DNA of 64,000 nucleotides. It comes from Girardinichthys multiradiatus (taxonomy: Eukaryota > Chordata > Actinopteri > Cyprinodontiformes > Goodeidae). Location of the stretch: the NCBI RefSeq assembly GCF_021462225.1, contig NC_061813.1:26312442-26376441 (forward strand), given 5' to 3'. Positions 51,720 to 63,365 of the stretch are shown here, one piece after another. Position 1 is the first letter of the stretch, and each line of letters opens with the position of its first letter. The notes beneath the pieces were generated by a model. The model searched no databases. It was given only the letters and a program-made list of their open reading frames with translations, and was not told where the DNA came from. The translations under genes and the position numbers were made by a program.

Positions 51720-52500
51720 ATTCTCTTCAGCTCTGTTCTGGTTAATTAAGGGCAAAACAGTCGCACGTATTTGACTATGCGTAGGTACATGCAGACACAA
51801 AGCATACGTCCACCGGACATGCCTGCCCAAAGTTTAATTTTTACAACCGTGTAACTGGTGTCACACAATTAACTGCTTTGTGGGAAAAAGCCTCCACATC
51901 AAACTGTTTTATATGTGACACACTGCTCCAAGGACTCGGTCGCGAGTACGCGCATTGTCACTGCCACTCTTTATGCCACACTGACAGGTCTATTCCCCTT
52001 CTTTGTCCCCAGTGTGGTTTAATGGCAATTAATACCCTCCCCGTCCGTCATGGCAGAAAGTGTGGGAAATTTGTCACAAGAATTTGTCACCAGAAATGTA
52101 AGAAATTGGTACGCTCGACTATGAAGCCTCAAGCATCCGCAGACAGTACGCGTGGAGTTGGCACAGAGTCCATGCTGCTCACAGTACGCCCAACTATGTT
52201 TGGCCCATTAGTCTCCCTCCATCAGCTGCTCTGCCTTCACTCTGCCTCAGCTGCTCCACATTTCCTCTGATTAGCTCTTCTGGTTCATTGGTCAATTCTA
52301 CCTCTGCCTCAGCATATTAGCTCACTGTTTTTTTGTGCTCAGCTGGATTTTCCTAATTACCTGCCTGTTTCCATGTCTTTTTCATTTTTTGTGTGTAATG
52401 TCTGTTCTCCTTGTGCAAGTTCTCGTTATTGTTTATTATTAAAGTACTCAACTTCACCTCAGTTTGTCTCATTGAGTCCTTCACCAAGCCCAATTATGAC
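51720..52500 (+). other. unassigned segment with a Cys-rich 130-codon frame
   Basis: 51878-52270 is open for 130 codons, with Cys/His clusters (CFICDTLL, CHCHSLCHTD, CPQCGLM) in its first half. The spacing does not match a zinc finger I know. The second half is low-information. The following 52250-52480 is pyrimidine-rich and ends with 'tattattaaagtactcaac', like the 3' end of a retroelement transcript. I do not claim a gene. Confidence 0.2.
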
Positions 52501-52784
52501 ATTGAGTGCTTTTTCACATATGTTGCCAAAGTCTCAATCTTAGTCTCACCACAACATATGCTTACAGTTTAAGTCCCAGAAGCATCCAGCAGAGTCCACA
52601 TGTTAAAGTCTGTGACCACTAAGACAGAAAAAGGCTATTTTCTAGCATTCCTACCAAACAGTTGGTTGGAATGTAGATAGAACCTAAGAATTATTATGGT
52701 AAATTTGAAAATCCAAGATTTCAAGCTTTGGAAAAAAATTTGTTTCCCTTACCATCCTACTCACCAACTTTTTAATAATTGGTC

Positions 52785-53007
<223 letters not shown>

Positions 53008-53127
53008 GTATAAAAATTGATTAATAATTAATGGTTGCATTCTGTGTTCCCTGTGTAAACTATATTTACTATCAAATCATTTTTATTTCACTTTTACCAT
53101 AGCAACAGGTTGTAAGAATTGTAAGGT

Positions 53128-53535
53128 TGCTCTGTTCTCTCAAACCCACAGTCGGTCGTGGCAGATGGCCGCTCACACTGAGCCTGGTTCTGCTGGAGGT
53201 GTCTTCCTGTTAAAAGGGAGTTTTTCCTCTCCACTGTCGCTACATGCATGCTCAGTATGAGGGATTGCTGCAAAGTCAACGCCAGTGACTGTCCACTGTC
53301 TCTACATGCACATCCAGGAGGAGGGAATGCTGCAAGTCACTGACTGGATGCAATCTGCTGGGTTTTCTTAGATAGAAAACCTTTTTATCCAATTTGAATA
53401 AATAACTGAATCTGACTGCACTGTTCAATGGTTAGGATTAATTGTAATGTATGTAACTGACTTTTGTGAAGTGCCTTGAGACAACATGTGTTGTGAATTG
53501 GCGCTATATAAATAAACTGAATTGAATTGAATTAA
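53128..53535 (+). repeat. teleost interspersed repeat with LINE-like tail (copy B)
   Basis: It starts 'tctctcaaacccacagtcgg', contains 'ctcacactgagcctggttctgctggaggtgtcttcctgttaaaagggag' and ends 'gaagtgccttgagacaacatgtgttgtgaattggcgctatataaataaactgaattgaattgaa'. The tail suggests mobilisation by an L2-type LINE. It matches copy A (39000-39330, inverted) and decayed copy C (56515-56700). Confidence 0.8.
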
Positions 53536-54308
53536 GGATACTGCTGATTTTGTAAAATTGAGTCGTTTGGAGAAGTTCAAACATGTGGCACAACTATAAT
53601 AAAAATAAATTTAGAATCAATTTGGAAGTTACAGTTGACTTTTGTTCTGTCATTTTGGAGGTTTAGAAAAGTTGAAAGGTTTAGAAAGTTTATTGGCACA
53701 GTAAAAATGGACTTCTAGAGCACAGATGTGGCAAAAATTTCTACAGTGCATATGTCCAGGACAGATATAGATTAGATTTATCTGTCGCCTGACATTACAA
53801 ACAAAACATGCAGCTGCAGCAGACATAGTACTATATGTGTTCAGCATAACAAATGATTTACTTACATGTATGGATTCATAAGGTAAAAGAGATTGCATTA
53901 CACGTATAGAGTTACACAGCAGTCGCTGTGTCTACAGTAGTATTATTAGGCAGCTTTGCTTTCTTTTAAGCAAGATAGCCTAAGAAAATCAGAGCCTCAA
54001 CAAAATAGGAATAGAGCCGCAACATGTACTACATCCACAAAATCACAAATAACCTGACAAAGATAGAGATGTCCCTAAAAATATGATGTAGGACAGCTCT
54101 GTTCTTCACCAAGAATACAGACGGTCCAATAATTTAATCTGCAAACTACTTCCTAAAGAAAAATGAAATGGGAGTAAAAAATTATATTTTTTATTGTTTC
54201 ATTCAAAGTTTCTTACACTATTCTGTTAACTCAGATCCACCATTTAAAACAAGGATAGAGTGTTATTTTTATGTAAAAGGAGAAAATGATGAAAATTTAG
54301 GCAAACTA
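53536..54308. other. intergenic, nothing recognised
   Basis: No clear feature. Confidence 0.45.
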
Positions 54309-55570
54309 CAGGGGTTGGACAATGAAACTGAAACACCTGGTTTTAGACCACAATAATTAATTAGTATGGTGTAGGGCCTCCTTTTGCGGCCAATACAGCG
54401 TCAATTTGTCTTGGGAGTGACATATACAAGTCCTGCACAGTGGTCAGAGGGATTTTAAGCCATTCTTCTTGCAGGATAGTGGCCAGGTCACTACGTGATA
54501 CTGGTGGAGGAAAACGTTTCCTGACTCGCTCCTCCAAAACACCCCAAAGTAGCTCAATAATATTTAGATCTGGTGACTGTGCAGGCCATGGGAGATGTTC
54601 AACTTCACTTTCATGTTCATCAAACCAATCTTTCACCAGTCTTGCTGTGTGTATTGTCATCCTGATACACGGCACTGCCTTCAGAACACAATGTTTGAAC
54701 CATTGGATGCACGTGGTCCTCAAGAATGGTTCGGTAGGCCTTGGCAGTGACGTGCCCATCTAGCACAAGTATTGGGCCAAGGGAATGCCATGATATGGCA
54801 GCCCAAACCATCACTGATCCACCCCCATGCTTCACTCTGGGCATGCAACAGTCTGGGTGGTATGCTTCTTTGGGGCTTCTCCACAGCGTAACTCTCCCGG
54901 ATGTGGGGAAAACAGTAAAGGTGGACTCATCAGAGAACAATACATGTTTCACATTGTCCACGGCCCAAGATTTGCGCTCCTTGCACCATTGAAACCGACG
55001 TTTGGCATTGGCATGAGTGACTAAAGGTTTGGCTATAGCATCCCGGCCATGTATATTGACCCTGTAGAGCTCCCGACGGACAGTTCTCGTGGAAACAAGA
55101 GAGTTGAGGTGCACATTTAATTCTGCCGTGATTTGGGCAGCCGTGGTTTTATGTTTTTTGGATACAATCTGGGTTAGCACCCAAACATCCCTTTCAGACA
55201 ACTTCCTCTTGCGTCCACAGTTAATCCTGTTGGATGTGGTTCGTCCTTCTTGGTGGTATGCTAACATTACCCTGGATACCGTAGCTCTTGATACATCACG
55301 AAGACTTGCTGTCTTGGTCACAGATGCGCCAGCAAGACGTGCAACAACAGTTTGTCCTCTTTTGGACTCTGGTATGTCACCCATAATGTTGTGTGCATTT
55401 GAATATTTTGAGCAAAACTGTGCTCTTACCCTGCTAATTGAACCTTTACATTCTGCTCTTACTGGTTCAATGTGCAATCAATGAAGACTAGCTACCAGGC
55501 TGGTCCAATTTAGCCATGAAACCTCCCACACTAAAATGACAGATGTTTCAGTTTCATTGTCCAACCCCTG
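54309..55570 (-). mobile_element. Tc1-type transposon with short TIRs, 1262 bp
   Basis: The element is bounded by TA (54307-54308 and 55571-55572). Terminal inverted repeats of about 31 bp begin CAGGGGTTGGACAATGAAAC. It contains a transposase pseudogene in minus orientation. A related 1251-bp copy lies inverted at 62034-63284. Confidence 0.93.
54361..55384 (-). pseudogene. Tc1-type transposase with one 8-nt frameshift
   Basis: Reading from ATG at 55384 (MGDIPESKRGQT), the frame is open through the paired-like DNA-binding domain (VSRATVSRVM), first Asp (LFSDEST) and GGGSVMVW. It breaks right after the second Asp region (VYQDDN). It resumes in another frame as HTARLVKDWFDEHE, SPDLNIIELLW (catalytic Glu) and GGPTPY. 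Comparison with the expected reading DDNAPIHTARL indicates loss of 8 nt between two 'caat' repeats (near 54650). Apart from that I saw no other lesion. An in-frame ATG further upstream at 55477 exists but is less likely the start. Confidence 0.88.
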
Positions 55571-56514
55571 TAAGCAGAAACTCACATTCTGTTCACATTG
55601 AACAAGTCCATAAAGTACTAAGTACTCTTGGCATATTCAGAGGAAATACAGTCAAGGAATGGTTATTCAACACTCACATTCATATAAGGCTGTTTTATCA
55701 GATCACAGCTGTTTCAGGTAGAAAACATGACAAAGAAGCTAGCCTCTCATTTTTGGCTTTAAGTTCTGCAAGTTAATAAGTGAAACAGCTCTTTCAAAAG
55801 TGCCAGATTATATGCTATCAGCTTATAACAACAACAAAACCCACCTCCTAACATTATTTAGCTCAACTGTAACAGAAAGAACATGTTAGAAAGTTTATCA
55901 TCTGCTCTCACATAGTCCATAAATTCATTCAAATGTTTCAGGACAGGACAGAAGTTCATGGAGAGATATTTTGACAGTTGTTTAATTCAAAACTATAAAT
56001 AGTGATGACTTGCAAATTATTTACCGAAATAAAGAAATATATAAACAAAAATGGATTTGGGAATGTTTTGCTGCATAACTGGTTGGTGTGTTATTGCTTT
56101 GCCCTGCATTGGTTGTTACTCCCTTTGAAAGCTAGTCAAGACCTTTACTGGAATCCATGGAATAAACTCCTGGAGTTATTTATTTATGTCTACTTTTTTA
56201 GTTGCTGAAAAAATATTTTGTTTTCCTCAACTTAACAGGATTGGTATAACAGTAACAGAAATATGTGGACTAGGCAAAAAAAAAAAAAAAAAAAATTACA
56301 ATACAAAACATTTTACGAAAGCAGTAGGACTTGAAGCAAGGGCAACCTGTTCTCCAGTTGAACCTTTTCTCTACGGCCATAAAAGTTAGTCTGGTTTCTT
56401 CAGAAAAAAATTATTGATAGTGACAGGAGAATTTTTAACCATGAATAATTTATTCTGACTTCTTCTCCAGTTCTAGTTGCAGTTTCTATTTTTTTTTCAG
56501 CCCCCAGCTGGTTG
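55571..56514. other. intergenic, nothing recognised
   Basis: Includes an A-run of about 21 at 56276-56296. No gene. Confidence 0.45.
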
Positions 56515-56700
56515 TTATGGATGGCTGCTCATACTGAGCCTAGTTCTGTGGGGTGTTGTTGCTGTTAAAAAGGTGTCTTTGATTTCCACTGTTGCCACAT
56601 GCCTACTCAGGATAGGGGATTAGAGCAATGCCAACAACTTGATCTAGAATTGATGATCTTCCTTGGATATATAACTTCTACTAGTTAGCATAAAATGATT
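56515..56700 (+). repeat. decayed copy C of the interspersed repeat at 53128
   Basis: 'ggctgctcatactgagcctagttctgtgggg', 'ctgttaaaaagg' and 'ctactcaggataggggatta' align in order with copy B. Confidence 0.6.
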
Positions 56701-56727
56701 AACTGAATCAGTCACTGTACTATGCAC

Positions 56728-57331
56728 TCATAGGCCACTTTATTAGGCACATCTCCTGTTCAACTGCCTGATAAAACAAATAGCAAATGTAACAATCACT
56801 TGTTGGCAACTCTGTGCATTTAGAAACCCAGTTAGTTAATGAAGTTTAAATTCAGCATCAGCATGGTGATGAAAAGGGATTTAAGTAAACTTAAACGTGT
56901 CATGGTTGTTGGTCTGGGCAGGTCTAAGAATTTCTGAAACCGATCCACTAAGAGGTAGGGTGTGATGTTTGTTTGCTGACCACAATGAACCTATCTTTGG
57001 ATGGCTACTTTGAGCACGATAATGCACCATATTACGTAACTCAAGCCATCTCAAACTGGTTTATTGAAGATGACAATGAGTTCACTATACTCCGATGGCC
57101 TCCACATAGACCTGATGACAATTCCACACAACACCTTTGGGATGTGGTGGAATGGGAGAATCACATCATTCATGTGCAGATGAAAACAATCATGTCAATA
57201 TGGGCCAAAACCTCAGAGGAATGTTTCTGATACCTTGTTGAATGCATGCCATGAAGAATAAGGGCAGTTCTAATACCAAAAGGTGGTCCATCTCTGTATT
57301 AGCAAGATGTACCTAATGAGGAGGCCGCTCA
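56728..57331 (+). mobile_element. internally deleted Tc1-like element
   Basis: The left end 'ggccactttattaggcacatc' and right end 'agatgtacctaatgaggaggcc' are inverted repeats. The interior keeps the C-terminal part of a transposase: HDNAPYYVTQAISNWF (second Asp) and RPDDNSTQHLWDVVEW, where the usual Glu before HLW is Gln. The first half of the gene is missing, and the catalytic Glu is lost. Confidence 0.75.
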
Positions 57332-57527
57332 GACTGACTGCATGTAATTGGATCGAACTATATAACTTTTTGAATTATTCACTTTAATTTGAACCATATT
57401 TGATTTGTCATAGCTAAAAATTAATTGCACCATTTGTGATGACATTTGCTGTGGAATGGTGCTATATACTCTACACTATAAATGAACAATCCATCATATT
57501 CTTGCTACATTTAGTTTACATTAAGTG
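57332..57527. other. short intergenic spacer
   Basis: Nothing recognised. Confidence 0.4.
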
Positions 57528-57760
57528 GACTTCTCCTCGGTGAGGTGCTCCGGGCACGTCCCACCGAGAGGAGGCCCAGAGGAAGACCCAGGACACGCTG
57601 GAGGGACTATGTTTCTCGGCTGGCCTGGGAACACCTCGGGATTCCCCCAGACAAGCCGGCCCAAGTGGCTGGGGAGAGGGAAGTCCGGGTCTCTCTGCTT
57701 AGGCTGCACCCCTGCGACCCAACCCCGGATAAGTGGAAGACGATGGATGGATGGAATTCA
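57528..57760 (+). mobile_element. LINE 3' end with GATG tail
   Basis: The frame 57545-57775 reads RRPRGRPRTRWRDYVSRLAW and PPDKPAQVAGEREVRVSLL, the C-terminus of a widespread fish LINE. It is followed by 'ggataagtggaagacgatggatggatgga'. The strong 5' truncation and short tandem tail fit an RTE/L2-type mechanism. The block is much more G+C-rich than its surroundings, suggesting a fairly recent insertion. Confidence 0.7.
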
Positions 57761-57984
57761 GTGTCCTGTGTCTGAGAGCTTTTTAGTGAACAGTTACATG
57801 TAGCAGCCTATGAAGTTTGATCAGACTTTAGCAGAGAGAGACAGAATATCAAAAATAAATAAAAAGCATGAAAAAAGCTCGTATTCATTTGTAGTTGACG
57901 GAGTGAAATAAATATTTTACACTCCAGCAAAATTGTTTGGTAGTAAGACTCCCATTGGCAAGGAACAGGAGTGACCTGGTAACC

Positions 57985-58800
57985 TTGTAGTTGGTCGCCA
58001 GATCTGCACACATCTCAGAAGTGATATGGGTCCACTCTTCTTGACAGATGCTCTCCAAAACCTAAAGGTTTTTAGGGCTGTCGCTTGGCAACTTAAGTTT
58101 CCTCCACAAGTTTATATTAGGATTAGGTTATGGGGACTGGCTAGGTTTCACCAAGACCGTAATTTGTTTCTTCTTGAGCTACTCCTTTGTTGCCTTAAGC
58201 CATATGTTTTGGGACATTGTCATGCTTGTCCACAACGACTTTTCAGTGGTCTGAATGAGGCCAGAAGGTTTTCAAGAAAATTTCAACAGAAGATGGCCTT
58301 GTTCATCATTCCCTCAGTGCGGTTAAGCCTTCGTGTGCACTTGGCAGAAAAGCCCAAAAGCATAATGTTTCCAATAAATGTGTGGCTGTCGGGCTGGCGA
58401 TCTTGGATTCATATTCCACATTTGTCTGTTATCAAACATGTCAAGGTAAACAGCTCAACTTTGGCCTCACTTTCTTTTTAAGATGCTTCTTCCATCTTCA
58501 AATTATTGAGCCAGCATTGGTCACCTTCTTACCAAGCTTTGTTAATGATCTCATAGCGCATTCCAGCGTTTAGAACCCTGTTTCCATTGCCTTTGTAAAG
58601 CCCAGGTTGTGCTTCAATACAAATTTACCCAGGTAATTTAAATTTCCCGGCCTTTACTTTAACAAGTTAATGGTCCTATTCTGGAGTTGGTCTTATCAGC
58701 TTTCCCCAAGATTTGTTAAAGGCGTGGAGCTGTGTGAAGTGAGGCTTGGCATCAACAGCTTCAGTAATTTGTTTAACTTAGAAAGTAGACCTCAAAACAT
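57985..58800 (-). mobile_element. decayed Tc1/mariner-type transposon
   Basis: The minus-strand transposase is recognisable by 'ttggtcgccagatctgcacacatctcagaagtg', 'ggttatggggactggctagg' (SPDLNPIEN region complement), 'cttcttgagctactcctttgttgcctt', 'ttgggacattgtcatgcttg', 'agcataatgtttcc' and 'gtcaccttcttaccaagcttt'. Many indels; no frame survives. Confidence 0.75.
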
Positions 58801-58859
58801 AATCTGTGCAGTCAGTTAATCAAGAATGAGCCTGCTTTTGAATGTTTTTTCAAAGCAGC

Positions 58860-59095
58860 AGAGCTCCGCTTACGGGCTGGTCTGGCTTCTAAGCTAACTG
58901 GGGAGCTGGACTGGGACTTCCGCATTAACCTCTGCCTGATCTGGGCCGCATTCTGGGATATTCCGCTACCTGTTATCTGTTTTACCTTTTGTGAAATGTT
59001 TTCCTTTTTATGTATGTTTTGTGAAGCACTTTGGTTGCCTAGTCGGTAGTTTTGAAGGGGTTATACAAATAAATAAATAAATAAAAATAAACCTA
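58860..59095 (+). mobile_element. possible LINE 3' tail
   Basis: It ends 'ttttgtgaagcactttggttgcc...ggttatacaaataaataaataaataaaa', resembling LINE tails such as that at 31870. There is no coding remnant. Confidence 0.35.
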
Positions 59096-61205
59096 CCTTA
59101 GTGGAGTTGGAGCTCTTTAATATATATTTTTTTATATAGTTTTATGCAGACAGCTCTGCAGGAGGAGAGACAACGGTTCCTGGTTTGGATAGAGAAGCTC
59201 TGATCCTCCTCATGTCCTGCCATCCTCTACTCTACTGTCTAACCATCTTCTACTTTATATAAATATTTGCTTATGATTAGACAATAAAGGTATTAATTCC
59301 CTGTAATTCTGGACTGATTATCAGTTTTTTTATTCTAATAAATAAATGTTTTACTAAAAACATGTTCTGTAGTTATCTGATATGAGTGTAACTGATGATA
59401 ATAAGAGAAAATGAGTGTTAATCAGTGTTTAGTTGTTATTGTAAATAAACTCTGCCCAGATCCAGATTGGAAAAGTAAAGAAGTAATGCCATCTGCTGCA
59501 ATGAAGGTGTATTGCAGTTTTTTCACAACTTCCCCATACATCATTGGGCTGTTTTAAATATGGCTCATCACAATGGAAAAAGAACATACGACATTTCCTA
59601 TTACCCGGGTAAAACAAATCCTGGGGCTTTAAATCCTGGGGATTGCAGTTGAAAAGGTGCTTAGGAGGTCTACTATCCTGTCCCTGAATTCTTATGACAG
59701 CTCTTTGGCCCATTAATGGTGTTAGAGAACTTTGAATGTAAGACAGTAATTCTGTGACTTTTATTGACTTTACCAGTTGAGTACTGTTTTAAAGGGCCTG
59801 ATTTGTGTGCCTGATGGGCCCATAACCAGTCTCAGAATTCATCCCTGTTGCTAGGGGGTCGAATTACTTATTTATGTGTAATGATGTGTATTTATCCAAA
59901 TACATATCAATATATAACCTGTATTTAGATTGGTTTATGTATTATTTTTGTTGATATTTTGTCTGCCATAGTTAAAATAACACAACCATTAAGATTTTAG
60001 ACCATTCAATTCTTTGTAAGGGTATAAACTTCAGTTGTGGATCAACTAATAAACTGAATTGATTCAGATTAATTCTCAAAACTTTTCTTTAAGTTCATGA
60101 TCGCGTTTTTCTACGCATACAATTGTTTACTTGTGAGGTGCTACGGAAATTACTTTGGGGTATACTTCCCTCTGCAGTAGTCATTTAAAATTCAACAGGT
60201 GGTGCTGTGTGTATTCTGCTTCATATACAAAACTGTGCTACATTAATCTCTATAACAATACTCATAAATATTTGTTTGTATTCTGTTAGACCATCCACGG
60301 CATACTTTTTATGTAGATGGGAACCCACAGTTCTCTTTAAAGATGCTAAGAACAAGAAATTGTTCTTAGGATTGCCAAAGTTATAACCTCAGGTAAGAAT
60401 AATTTGCTCTGTTGTGTCGAGAATGTTATTAACCAATCTCATCTGAGTAAAACAGGCAGTCTGCATTGTCTGTCTCCAAGCAATTTTACTGGTTCCTACT
60501 GATGTTTTAGAATGAAAACAAAACTATAAGAGCCTCTTGGAGAAGCTTAATTTTAGGGGACACTCAATGGATTCCTGATCATTTAATTACAGTGTACATT
60601 TAGTGGCAATGAGGAAACCTTTGTCTTGACTAAATTATTCACAGAGAACAAAAACTGTGCTTTTGAAAGAAAAAAATAAATTTATAATGAATAATTAAAC
60701 TTGCTTTCATTATTGTTCCTATATAAAATGAATAAACATGGAAGGCAGGTTATTTTTAGAGTCCTGAATGTAGAGGTATTGTTGTCTGAGGTCTCATCCA
60801 ACAGCTACTTAGTGGCTTGAGAACAGATGGCCGCTCAGTTAGACTTGGACAATGAGTCAACAATATTTGCATATCAGATCGCTGTTGGCGCAGAAGTCAC
60901 TCAGTTTGATTTCACCTGTTTCACATTATGCCAGTTGGAACGTCTGCATATTGTACCTCAATGTATAGAGTGAGATGTATGTGGACTGTTTTCAGGAAAT
61001 TATATTGTTGCTACATCTGTTTGAAACAAAATAATAACATTGGTTTTAAGTGTCATCAGTACTGAGTAAGGAGATTTTCCTGCAAATAAATGCTGTAATA
61101 AAATGCCAGAAACTGTTCAAAGACACTGCATTTCTCTTGTTGCAGGGAATTCATCTTTTTATTATCTCTTTGTTCCATTTCCTCTAAAACAAGAAATATA
61201 GTACA
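59096..61205. other. intergenic, nothing recognised except a small hairpin
   Basis: 60346-60369 is a perfect 10-bp stem (ctaagaacaa / ttgttcttag) with a gaaa loop. 60450-61000 is repeat-free with a POU-like atttgcatat near 60867 and may be conserved non-coding DNA. Confidence 0.4.
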
Positions 61206-62033
61206 CAGTGCCTTGCAAATGGATTCACACCCCTTGAGCTTATTCGCATTGTGTTATGTTCAGATTTCAGTTAATTTCTTTGGGATTTTATTTGATAGAG
61301 CAACACAAAGTATCAAATAATTGTGAAGTAGGAGGAAAATCACATACTGAAATGTGTTGTGTATACAATTGTATTCTGCCTCCGTATTCTGATAATCTTA
61401 CATTAAAATACAGTGCAAAGAACTGTCTTCAGAAGTCACCTAAATCAGTAAAAGTCTGCTTGTGTGTAAATTAATCTTAGTATAAGTACAACTATTCAGT
61501 GAAGACCTCAGAGGCTGGTGAGAGAACATGAATGAATGAACTCGATCATGTAGACCAGGGAACACAGCAGACAGGTCAGGAATAAAGATTAAAAGCACAT
61601 TTTAAAGCAGGGTTTGCTTGTAATACAATACCCAAGCTTTCTCAAATCCATTAGCTGAAAATATAAAGAGTGTGGCACAACTGCAAACCTTCCAAGATCT
61701 GGATGTCCACCTCAAACATACAAGTAAAGCCTAAACCCAAAGGGAGGAACATTGATCAGAGACATAGCCAGGAGGCCCATGTAAACTTTGCAAAGATTTA
61801 CAGTTCAGGAGGATAAATCTGTTGACAGGACAACTGCTGGTTGTAGGCTCTAGAATTTTGCCTTTAGACTTGTACCCTAAAGACTTGCAGCTATAATTGC
61901 AGTAAAAATGGGATCTTCTAAGTGTTGACTCAGAAACGGGACTAAATATTAATCCAGCCCATACTTTAGAAGTTTTTATATAAAAAATTGCAAACCATGT
62001 ATTCTTTTTATTTCACTTCACAATTATGAAGTA

Positions 62034-63284
62034 CAGGGGTTGGACAATGAAACTGAAATACCTGTCATTTTAGTGTGGGAGGTTTCATGGCGAAATTGGA
62101 CCAGCCTGGTAGCCAGTCTTCATTGATTGCACATTGCACCAGTAAGAGCAGAGTGTGAAGGTTCAATTAGCAGGGTAAGAGCACAGTTTTGCTCAAAATA
62201 TTGAAATGCACACAACATTATGGGTGACATACCAGAGTTCAAAAGAGGACAAATTGTTGGTGCACGTCTTGCTGGCGCATCTGTGACCAAGACAGCAAGT
62301 CTTTGTGATGTATCAAGAGCCACGGTCTCCAGGGTAATGTCAGCCTACCACTAAGAAGGACGAACCACATCCAACAGGATTAACTGTGGACGCAAGAGGA
62401 CGCTGTCTGAAAGGGATGCTTGGGTGCTAACCTGGATTGTATCCAAAAAACATAAAACCATGGCTGCCCAAATCACGGCAGAATTAAATGTGCACCTCTC
62501 CTGTTTCAACCAGAACTGTCCGTCGGGAGCTCCACAGGGTCAATATACATGGCCGGGCTGCTATAGCCAAACCTTTGGTCACTCATGCCAATGCCAAACG
62601 TCAGTTCCAATGATGCAAGGAGTGCAAATCTTGGGCTGTGGACAATGTGAAACATGTATTGTTCTCTGATGAGTCCACCTTTACTGTTTTCCCCACATGC
62701 AGGAGAGTTACGGTGTGGAGAAGACCCAAAGAAGCGTACCACCCAGACTGTTGCATGCCCAGAGTGAAGTATGGGGGTGGATCAGTGATGGTTTGGGCTG
62801 CCATATCATGGCATTCCCTTGGCCCAATACTTGTGCTAGATGGGCGCGTCACTGCCAAGGACTACGAACCATTCTTGAGGACCATGTGTATCCAATGGTT
62901 CAAAAATTGTATCCTGAAGGCAGTGCACCAATACACACAGCAAGACTGGTGAAAGATTGGTTTGATGAACATGAAAGTGAAGTTGAACATCTCCCATGGC
63001 CTGCACAGTCACCAGATCTAAATATTATTGAGCCACTTTGGGGTGTTTTGGAGGAGCGAGTCAGGAAACATTTTCCTCCACCAGTATCACGTAGTGTCCT
63101 GGCCACTATCCTGCAAGAAGAATGGCTTAAAATCCCTCTGACCACTGTGCAGGACTTGTATGAATGACATGTCATTCCCAAGACGAATTGACGCTGTATT
63201 GGCTGCAAAAGGAGGCCCTACACCATACTAATAAATTGTTGTGGTCTACAACCAGGTGTTTCAGTTTCATTGTCCAAACCCCTG
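62034..63284 (+). mobile_element. Tc1-type transposon with short TIRs, 1251 bp
   Basis: The element is bounded by TA (62032-62033 and 63285-63286). Its terminal inverted repeats are like those of the 54309-55570 element, with one inserted T in the right one. It carries a multiply damaged transposase gene and inserted in the right terminal repeat of an older Tc1. Confidence 0.93.
62220..63231 (+). pseudogene. Tc1-type transposase, multiple lesions
   Basis: It starts MGDIPEFKRGQI at 62220. Lesions seen by comparison with the 54-kb copy: a TAA replacing a codon after VMSAYH (near 62352); a net loss of about 5 nt after NVHL (near 62496); a 1-nt loss near 62864; an in-frame loss of 21 nt near 62930 that removes VYQDDNA, hence the second catalytic Asp; and a changed stretch at DLYE (near 63160). 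The first Asp (LFSDEST), GGGSVMVW and SPDLNIIEPLW remain recognisable in different frames. Confidence 0.85.
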
Positions 63285-63365
63285 TACTTTGTGTTGGTGC
63301 ACATAAATTCCATTAAATCTGTGTTTATAACTTGATAAAATGTAGGAAAAGTTTAGGGAGTGTTC

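Larger units (their letters stand above)
61206..63365 (+). mobile_element. older Tc1 remnant whose right terminal repeat is split by a younger Tc1
   Basis: The left terminus is 'cagtgccttgcaaatggattcacaccccttgag'. Decayed interior follows ('ttgatcagagacatagccaggaggcccatg', 'gttgacaggacaactgctgg'), then the right inverted repeat 'tatttcacttcacaattatgaag'. After the inserted element the repeat continues as 'ctttgtgttggtgcacataaattcc' to 'aaaagtttagggagtg'. The interior frame is destroyed. Confidence 0.75.
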
